Below are positions 59,534-64,000 of a stretch of 64,000 nucleotides of DNA, piece by piece. The notes beneath the pieces were generated by a model. The model did not search any database. It was given only the letters and a program-made list of their open reading frames with translations, and was not told the DNA's origin. The translations under genes were made by a program, and so were the position numbers. The stretch covers positions 1,488,001 to 1,552,000 of the forward strand of contig NSGV01000001.1 in assembly GCA_002300355.1 (NCBI GenBank), written 5' to 3'. This stretch comes from Streptomyces sp. TLI_235. GTDB taxonomy: Bacteria > Actinomycetota > Actinomycetes > Streptomycetales > Streptomycetaceae. Each line of letters opens with the position of its first letter. Within the stretch, counting starts at the first letter, position 1.

Positions 59534-59968
59534 TCAGCTGCGGAGCAGGACCGCCGCCAGGGGAACGAAGCCGCCCTCGGTGCCTTCGGTGTCGCCGTCG
59601 GTCGTGCGGCGGAGCATGGTGCGGGCGATGCGGTCGGCCTGGGTCTTGGCGCGTTCGGCGGTGGGGCCGGCGTAGAGGCCGTCGACGGCGGCCTGCCAGA
59701 GCTGGACCCAGCGGCCGAAGTGGGCGGCGGTCAGCGGGCGGCGCCGGTGCAGGCCGAGGTGCGGGGCGAGGGCGTTGCGGTGGTATTCGCCGGTCCGCAG
59801 CAGGGCGCTCGCCCAGAAGTCGGTGATGTGCGGGAGGTGGGTCTCCAGGTCGAGCCGGGCCACCTCGGTGAAGTGCGGGCCGATCAGCGGGTCGGCGAAG
59901 GCGGCGGCGTAGAAGCGCCGCAGCAGCGGTTCGAGGTCGGCGCGGTCGGTGATGTCGGGGCGCGGCAC
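59534..59968 (-). CDS. Group III truncated haemoglobin
   Basis: A 144-residue globin of the truncated haemoglobin group III kind. It has DLEPLLRRFYAAAFADPLIGPHF, HLPHITDFWASALLRTGEYHRNALAPHLGL with the proximal histidine in PHLGL and the group III FW...L-x-G-x-Y signature, and HFGRWVQLWQAAVDGLY with the conserved tryptophan. The GTG at 59968 is chosen because GAGGAG lies 7 nt upstream; the longer ATG start would add a Pro/Arg-rich stretch. Group III globins are linked to peroxide or NO chemistry in Campylobacter. It is divergent from the aldo-keto reductase. Confidence 0.82.
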   Translation of the reverse strand: MPRPDITDRADLEPLLRRFYAAAFADPLIGPHFTEVARLDLETHLPHITDFWASALLRTGEYHRNALAPHLGLHRRRPLTAAHFGRWVQLWQAAVDGLYAGPTAERAKTQADRIARTMLRRTTDGDTEGTEGGFVPLAAVLLRS

Positions 59969-60093
59969 CGGCGGGCTCCTCTCGGTCGGGCCCGGCGGCC
60001 CGTCCGGCCGCCGCGGCCAGGGTATGCGGTGGTGTCCGGTTCCGGCAGGGCCGTTGGTCCCTGCCACCGGCCGCCACCTGGCAGGATGCCGGT

Positions 60094-61083
60094 ATGACCT
60101 ATCTCCCCTCGGACGACCGCTATGCGTCCATGACCTATCGGCGGGCGGGGCGCAGCGGTGTGCAGCTGCCCGCCGTCTCGCTGGGCCTGTGGCACAACTT
60201 CGGTGACACGCAGCCGCTGGAGGTGCAGCGTGCGGTGCTGCGCCGGGCCTTCGACCGCGGTGTCACCCACTTCGACCTGGCGAACAACTACGGCCCGCCG
60301 TACGGCAGTGCCGAGCGCAACTTCGGCTACCTGTTCGCGCAGGACTTCAAGCCCTTCCGGGACGAGTTGTTCATCGCGTCCAAGGCGGGCTACGACATGT
60401 GGCCGGGTCCGTACGGCGACGGCGGTTCGCGCAAGTACCTGCTGTCCAGTCTGGACCAGTCGCTGGGCCGGATGGGCCTGGACTACGTCGACGTCTTCTA
60501 CTCGCACCGCTACGACCCCACGACTCCGCTGGAGGAGACGATGGGGGCGCTGGACCAGGCGGTGCGCTCGGGTCGCGCGCTGTACGCGGCGATCTCCAAC
60601 TACCCGGCGGAGCAGCACCGCGAGGCGGTGGAGATCCTGCGGGGCATGGGCACGCCGGTGCTGATGAACCAGATCAGCTACTCGATCCTGAACCGCACCC
60701 CCGAGGACGGGCTGCTGGACGCGATCGGCGAGACCCAGACCAGCATGATCGCGTTCTCGCCGCTGGCGCAGGGCCTGCTGACCGACCGCTACCTGTCGGG
60801 CGAGGTGCCGGCCGGTTCGCGGATGTCGGTCGGCCACTTCCTGCGCGAGGAGGCGCTGACCGGGCAGAAGCTGGAGCAGCTGAGGGCGCTGAACAAGGTC
60901 GCCGAGCAGCGCGGCCAGACCCTCGCCCAGCTGGCGCTGTCCTGGGTGCTGCGGGACGCGCGGGTGGTCTCGGTGATCATCGGTGCGTCGAGCGTGGCCC
61001 AGCTCGACCAGAACCTCGACGCGCTCAAGGCCGGTCCGCTGACCGCCGAGGAGCTCGCCGAGATCGACCGGCTCAGCCGCTGA
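60094..61083 (+). CDS. Aldo-keto reductase (YghZ/Gpr-like)
   Basis: A 329-residue NADPH-dependent reductase. Catalytic tetrad residues can be placed: Asp in THFDLANNYG with Tyr in the same segment, Lys in FIASKAGYDMWPGPYGDGGSRKYLLSSLDQSL and His in DVFYSHRYDPTTPLEETMGALD. The WPGPYG insert and VSVIIGASS cofactor loop match E. coli YghZ, which reduces L-glyceraldehyde-3-phosphate and methylglyoxal. The ATG at 60094 is the best start, and another ATG 13 codons later (SMTYRRAG) is also possible. It is followed by a strong bidirectional terminator. Confidence 0.9.
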   Translation: MTYLPSDDRYASMTYRRAGRSGVQLPAVSLGLWHNFGDTQPLEVQRAVLRRAFDRGVTHFDLANNYGPPYGSAERNFGYLFAQDFKPFRDELFIASKAGYDMWPGPYGDGGSRKYLLSSLDQSLGRMGLDYVDVFYSHRYDPTTPLEETMGALDQAVRSGRALYAAISNYPAEQHREAVEILRGMGTPVLMNQISYSILNRTPEDGLLDAIGETQTSMIAFSPLAQGLLTDRYLSGEVPAGSRMSVGHFLREEALTGQKLEQLRALNKVAEQRGQTLAQLALSWVLRDARVVSVIIGASSVAQLDQNLDALKAGPLTAEELAEIDRLSR

Positions 61084-61123
61084 GCCCGACGGCCCGGTCG
61101 GCCTGCGCCGTCGATCGTGCCAC

Positions 61124-61162
61124 CGGCCGGGGCCGGACGCTCACCGCGTCCGGCCCCGGCCG
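61124..61162. terminator. Strong bidirectional terminator
   Basis: A 17-bp perfect stem (61124-61140 with 61146-61162) and a 5-nt loop between the convergent aldo-keto reductase and winged-helix genes. Confidence 0.85.
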
Positions 61163-61181
61163 CTTCCGTTCGTGTGCCCGC

Positions 61182-61895
61182 TCAGACCGCGGGCGCGTAC
61201 TTGTAGCCGACCCTGCGGACGGTGACGATGCTGTCCCGGTGCGCCGCGCCGAGCTTGCGCCGCAGCCGCGCCACGTGGACGTCGACGGTGCGCCCGTCGC
61301 CGACGTGGCCGTAGCCCCAGACCGCGGTGACCAGGTGGTCGCGGGTGTGCACCCGGTGCGGGTGCTCGGTGAGGTGGGCGAGCAGCTCGAACTCCAGGTA
61401 GGTGAGGTCGAGCTGGATGCCGTCGACGTGGGCGGTGCGCCGGTCGGTGTCCACGCTGATGCCGTGCGCGGCCGGGCGGCCCGCGGGCTGCGGCTCCTCG
61501 GCCGGCTGCGCGGGGACGGCCGCGGCGGCGGGTGCGGCCTGGTCGGCGGGCACCAGCAGCAGGTAGCCGACGAGCGGGTGGCCGGCCGATCCGCCGAGCT
61601 CCGCCCCGTACTGGGCGAGCAGGCCCTGCGGCAGGGCGGACGGCGGCAGGGCGACCAGGGTGGCGCCCTCGGGCAGGCCCGCGGGCAGCGGCGTGACGGC
61701 GGGGCGGACGGCCGCCTGCCGCTCGGGTGCCGCCGGCCGGCTGCGCTCGGGCGCGGCGGTGGTGGCGTGCGGGGTCGCGGTGGTGGTCGGGTACCAGCGC
61801 TCGCCGCCGCCGGGGACGGCGGCCACCGAGCGGACGGCCCGCAGGTGCGGGGTGGCGGTGGTGACGGTACGGGTGGCCGTGGAGGTGGAGGACAT
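61182..61895 (-). CDS. Orphan winged-helix (OmpR-type) regulator with a disordered N-terminus
   Basis: A 237-residue protein. Residues 1-135 are Ala/Pro/Thr-rich with one more ordered part (GATLVALPPSALPQGLLAQYG; HPLVGYLLLVP). Residues ~140-237 are an OmpR/PhoB winged helix: VDTDRRTAHVDGIQLDLTYLEFELLAHL, then TRDHLVTAVWGYGHVGDGRTVDVHVARLRRKLG and IVTVRRVGYKYAP. There is no receiver domain, so it is not a classical response regulator. AAGAGAG is a weak ribosome-binding site. A 36-residue leader-peptide-like ORF lies 318 bp upstream on the same strand. Confidence 0.82.
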   Translation of the reverse strand: MSSTSTATRTVTTATPHLRAVRSVAAVPGGGERWYPTTTATPHATTAAPERSRPAAPERQAAVRPAVTPLPAGLPEGATLVALPPSALPQGLLAQYGAELGGSAGHPLVGYLLLVPADQAAPAAAAVPAQPAEEPQPAGRPAAHGISVDTDRRTAHVDGIQLDLTYLEFELLAHLTEHPHRVHTRDHLVTAVWGYGHVGDGRTVDVHVARLRRKLGAAHRDSIVTVRRVGYKYAPAV

Positions 61896-62212
61896 GGTGG
61901 GCTCTCTTCGCGCGTGACGGGATTCGGGTGGTCGTCGTCTGCGCGTCGGGCCTTGCGCGGAAGCGGAACTGACGGTCGGCCAGTCCGCTCGCAAGGGCGG
62001 GACGCGCGCTACGCGGTCCGACAGGTCCGGTCGAAGAGGTGCGGTTGGCGGGACGGCCAGAACGGCTCGAGTTCGGGGCGGAACGGGTCCACGGTCGGGT
62101 CTCCGGGTGGGCGCAGGGCGGAAGGAGCCGGACGGCCGTCAGATGCGCGGCCCGGCGGAGGGGTTTCGGGGACGGAGGCGGCGCCGGGGCGAACCGGGCC
62201 GGTGGGGGTCCG

Positions 62213-62323
62213 TCAGCGACAGCAGGCGCTGCAGACGAGCGCCTGGTCGATGTGGCGGCGCGCGGTGAGCGCCGGCACGGCAGGGGCGGGCAGTGCCGTG
62301 CTGCGGAACGCGTCTGCGGTCAC
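62213..62323 (-). CDS. Short leader-peptide-like ORF ending in a Cys-rich tail
   Basis: A 36-residue ORF with a GTG start and a strong GGAGGAGG site 8 nt upstream. It ends LTARRHIDQALVCSACCR. The (L)T-x-RRHID-x3-V-x-SA-x-CR ending is the one I know from short actinobacterial putative leader peptides, often found before sulfur-metabolism and transport genes, where cysteine codons near the end may sense cysteine supply. Here the peptide has three cysteines in its last six residues. The next gene on this strand is the winged-helix regulator. The 615-bp gap 61896-62510 contains no other gene I can support. Confidence 0.65.
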   Translation of the reverse strand: MTADAFRSTALPAPAVPALTARRHIDQALVCSACCR

Positions 62324-62510
62324 GTCGACTGCCTCCTCCCCCGGGGCACGGCGCCGGGCGGCGCAGCGTGCAACAGGGACGAGCCTTCCACGGCCGGAGG
62401 GCCGGAGGCAACCCCGATGACCTCGCCGTCCGCCATCCGGGACCCTTTCGTCCCACGATCCGGACAGCCCGGTGAAACGGCCTGCTGACGGGCCGGCGGC
62501 GGACGGGCCG

Positions 62511-63131
62511 TCAGCCCCGCGCCGTCCCGGCTACGTCGAGGCCGGCCAGCCCCGCGGCGTGTTCGACCAGCCGGATCAGCAGCTCCTTGCCGTCGTCCCG
62601 GCTGCGCGCGTCGCACAGCAGCACCGGGATGCCCGGGTCCAGGTCGAGGGCGCCGCGGACGTCCTCGGGGGCGTACACCTCGGTGCCCTCGAAGCAGTTG
62701 ACGGCGACCACGAAGGGGATGCCGCGCTGCTCGAAGAAGTCCACCGAGGGGAAGGAGTCGGCGAGCCGCCGGGTGTCGGCGAGTACCACGGCGCCGAGCG
62801 CGCCCTGGGCCAGTTCGTCCCAGACGAACCAGAACCGGTCCTGCCCGGGCGTGCCGAAGAGGTAGAGGGCGAGGCCGGGGCGCAGGTCGATCCGGCCGAA
62901 GTCCATGGCGACCGTGGTGCTGCGCTTGGTCTCGACGCCGGCGGTGTCGTCGACCGGGCGGCCGCGCTCGCTCAGCTGCTCCTCGGTGCGCAGCGGCCGG
63001 ATCTCGCTGACCGCCCCCACCAGGGTGGTCTTGCCGGCGCCGAAGCCGCCGGCGACCAGGATCTTCAGGGCCACGGAGGACCAGAGGGCGGCGCGGGCGT
63101 CCGCCGGGACGTCAGAGTGCACGGAGGCCAT
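62511..63131 (-). CDS. cvnD: Conservon GTPase CvnD
   Basis: A 206-residue small Ras/MglA-like GTPase of the conservon (cvn) type. It has the P-loop GGFGAGKTTLVGAVSEI near residue 28, DDTAGVETKRSTTVAMDFG with switch threonine, LFGTPGQDRFWF (switch II DxxG replaced by GTPGQ) and AVNCFEG in place of NKxD. In streptomycetes, CvnA-D are thought to form a membrane-associated signalling complex with CvnA as sensor kinase. It overlaps cvnC by 20 bp. It is the last gene of the operon in this window. Confidence 0.92.
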   Translation of the reverse strand: MASVHSDVPADARAALWSSVALKILVAGGFGAGKTTLVGAVSEIRPLRTEEQLSERGRPVDDTAGVETKRSTTVAMDFGRIDLRPGLALYLFGTPGQDRFWFVWDELAQGALGAVVLADTRRLADSFPSVDFFEQRGIPFVVAVNCFEGTEVYAPEDVRGALDLDPGIPVLLCDARSRDDGKELLIRLVEHAAGLAGLDVAGTARG

Positions 63132-63606
63132 TGATCACGTCTCGCAGGAGTTGCTCGTCGGGGCGCTGGGCGAGCGGCACGGGCCGGGTCACGGTGATCA
63201 GCCCGGCGTCGTTGAGGTCGCCGAGCAGCACACGGACGATGCCGACCGGCAGGTCGCAGTAGGAGCCGAGCTCGGCGACGCTCAGGGGCTCGTCGCGGCA
63301 GAGCGCCAGCAGGGCGTGGTGGGTGGCGTCGAGGGCGGGTGCGTCGTCGGCCCGTCCTTCTGCGTCCGTGGCGCGCACCAGGGAGATGAGGTCGAAGAGT
63401 CCCTCGTCGACCGGTCTGGCCGCCCGTCCCCTGGTCACCGAGAACAGTCGCACCACGGGCCCCGCGTCGTCGTCGAACCAGCGTTCCTCCGCGGCGGTGC
63501 GCGGAGCGAACAGGTCGACCTCGGGCCCGCTGTCGTAGGGGTCGTCGTACGGGTCCTCGTGCGGGGCCCGCGGTGCGTCGTCCTCGTCGGCCATCCCTCG
63601 GCTCAT
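63112..63606 (-). CDS. cvnC: Conservon protein CvnC (DUF742)
   Basis: A 164-residue DUF742 protein with an acidic N-terminus (DEDDAPRAPHEDPYDDPYD), VVRLFSVTRGRAARPV, LDATHHALLALCRDEPLSVAELGSYCDLPVGIVRVLLGDLNDAGLITV, which reads as a winged helix, and the closing DEQLLRDVINGLRAL. The start overlaps the cvnB stop (ATGA), and its end overlaps cvnD by 20 bp, typical of conservons. The extended acidic N-terminus is longer than in many homologues. Confidence 0.92.
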   Translation of the reverse strand: MSRGMADEDDAPRAPHEDPYDDPYDSGPEVDLFAPRTAAEERWFDDDAGPVVRLFSVTRGRAARPVDEGLFDLISLVRATDAEGRADDAPALDATHHALLALCRDEPLSVAELGSYCDLPVGIVRVLLGDLNDAGLITVTRPVPLAQRPDEQLLRDVINGLRAL

Positions 63607-64000
63607 CTCTCCTGGGGGGCGGTCTCGGTCCGGGGCTCCGCGGCCAGGTGCTCGCCGACCCGCTTGACCAGCAGGGCCATCTCGTAGGCGATCTGGCCGA
63701 CGTCGGTCTCGGCGTCGCTGAGCACGGCGAGGCAGCTGCCGTCGCCCGCCGCGGTGATGAAGAGGAAGGCCTCGTCCAGCTCGACCATGGTCTGCCGGAC
63801 CCCGCCGACCCGGAAGTGCCGGCCGGCGCCCTTGGCCAGGCTGTGGAAACCGGAGGCGACGGCGGCGAGGTGCTCGGCGTCCTCGCGGGCCAGGCCGCTG
63901 GAGACGCCCGTCGCCAGGCCGTCGCTGGACAGGATCACCGCATGCCTCAGGGTCGCGACGCGGCCCACCAGGTCGTCCAGGAGCCAGTTCAGGTCTCCGG
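63603..64000 (-). CDS. cvnB: Conservon roadblock protein CvnB, 5' end outside the window
   Basis: The gene runs off the right edge; 132 residues are visible. It has NWLLDDLVGRVATLRHAVILSSDGLATGVSSGLAREDAEHLAAVASGFHSLAKGAG in sense, then VELDEAFLFITAAGDGSCLAVLSDAETDVGQIAYEMALLVKRV. This is the roadblock/LC7 fold of CvnB, a partner of the CvnD GTPase. The true start and the sensor kinase cvnA should lie to the right. An in-frame GTG at 63968 would cut into the conserved LDDLV segment and is not the start. Confidence 0.92.
   Translation of the reverse strand, partial: GDLNWLLDDLVGRVATLRHAVILSSDGLATGVSSGLAREDAEHLAAVASGFHSLAKGAGRHFRVGGVRQTMVELDEAFLFITAAGDGSCLAVLSDAETDVGQIAYEMALLVKRVGEHLAAEPRTETAPQER

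Noticed and set aside
1..64000. CRISPR array, prophage, insertion sequence or integrated element
   Set aside because: No regularly spaced repeats, transposase, integrase or tRNA-associated attachment site could be found by eye; base composition is even apart from short promoter regions.

Overview
The window is a GC-rich stretch with strong third-position GC bias, actinobacterial Shine-Dalgarno sites (GGAG/AGGA cores), GTG/TTG starts and many ATGA stop/start overlaps. A conservon (cvnB-C-D), an AfsR-type SARP regulator, a PucR regulator, an AllR-like IclR regulator and a c-di-AMP riboswitch point to Streptomycetaceae (Streptomyces, Kitasatospora or a close relative). I see no tRNA, rRNA, CRISPR array, transposase or prophage; it reads as chromosomal sequence.

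Layout. 1-13 kb holds unrelated housekeeping and secreted functions: the tail of a carbohydrate-binding protein, a sulfite-oxidase-like enzyme, a small cold-shock protein, an isolated DUF2398/TIGR02678-like gene, sterol desaturase plus YhhN, a cell-wall protein, exonuclease III, gamma-glutamyltransferase, a CocE-like hydrolase, a ROK sugar kinase and a membrane-anchored Ag85-like esterase. 13-22 kb is the start of purine catabolism: pucR, three-subunit xanthine dehydrogenase, an NCS2 purine permease and the XdhC maturation factor. 22-28 kb has a VapBC pair and a four-gene redox operon (ferritin-like diiron protein, FAD/2Fe-2S reductase, M24 enzyme, EphD-like hydrolase-SDR fusion). 28-46 kb is the ureide and glyoxylate block: allB-alc-katA, hyi-glxR-glycerate kinase, uraD-uraH-uricase-guanine-type deaminase, aceB and the allR-like regulator. 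Two secreted GH16 enzymes flank its right part. 48-64 kb contains a MoaF-like protein, a second Ag85-like esterase, a universal stress protein, a TetR-DUF4865-phosphotriesterase operon, a SARP-mmpL pair, a truncated haemoglobin, an aldo-keto reductase, an orphan winged-helix regulator, a short leader-peptide-like ORF and the partial conservon.

How the genes work together. Guanine-type bases are deaminated, xanthine is oxidised to urate, urate goes through uricase, HIU hydrolase and OHCU decarboxylase to allantoin, then through allantoinase and allantoicase towards glyoxylate. Glyoxylate can leave through malate synthase or, via tartronate semialdehyde, through hydroxypyruvate isomerase, tartronate semialdehyde reductase and glycerate kinase. 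Glyoxylate carboligase and ureidoglycolate lyase are not in the window. Catalase follows allantoicase by 45 bp, which fits disposal of peroxide made by uricase. Four 15-bp inverted repeats of the form TCAAC-N5-GTTGA lie at the promoters of all four ureide/glyoxylate transcription units, three of them touching the -35 box. I infer that they are the operators of the IclR-type regulator at 45595-46386.

Other regulatory signals read from the DNA are: a canonical c-di-AMP (ydaO) riboswitch before one GH16 gene and a diverged relative of it before the other; two near-identical copies of a SARP-type direct repeat (heptamers 11 bp apart), one before the SARP gene and one before mmpL; near-perfect palindromic operators at the TetR and VapBC genes; and about a dozen strong hairpin terminators.
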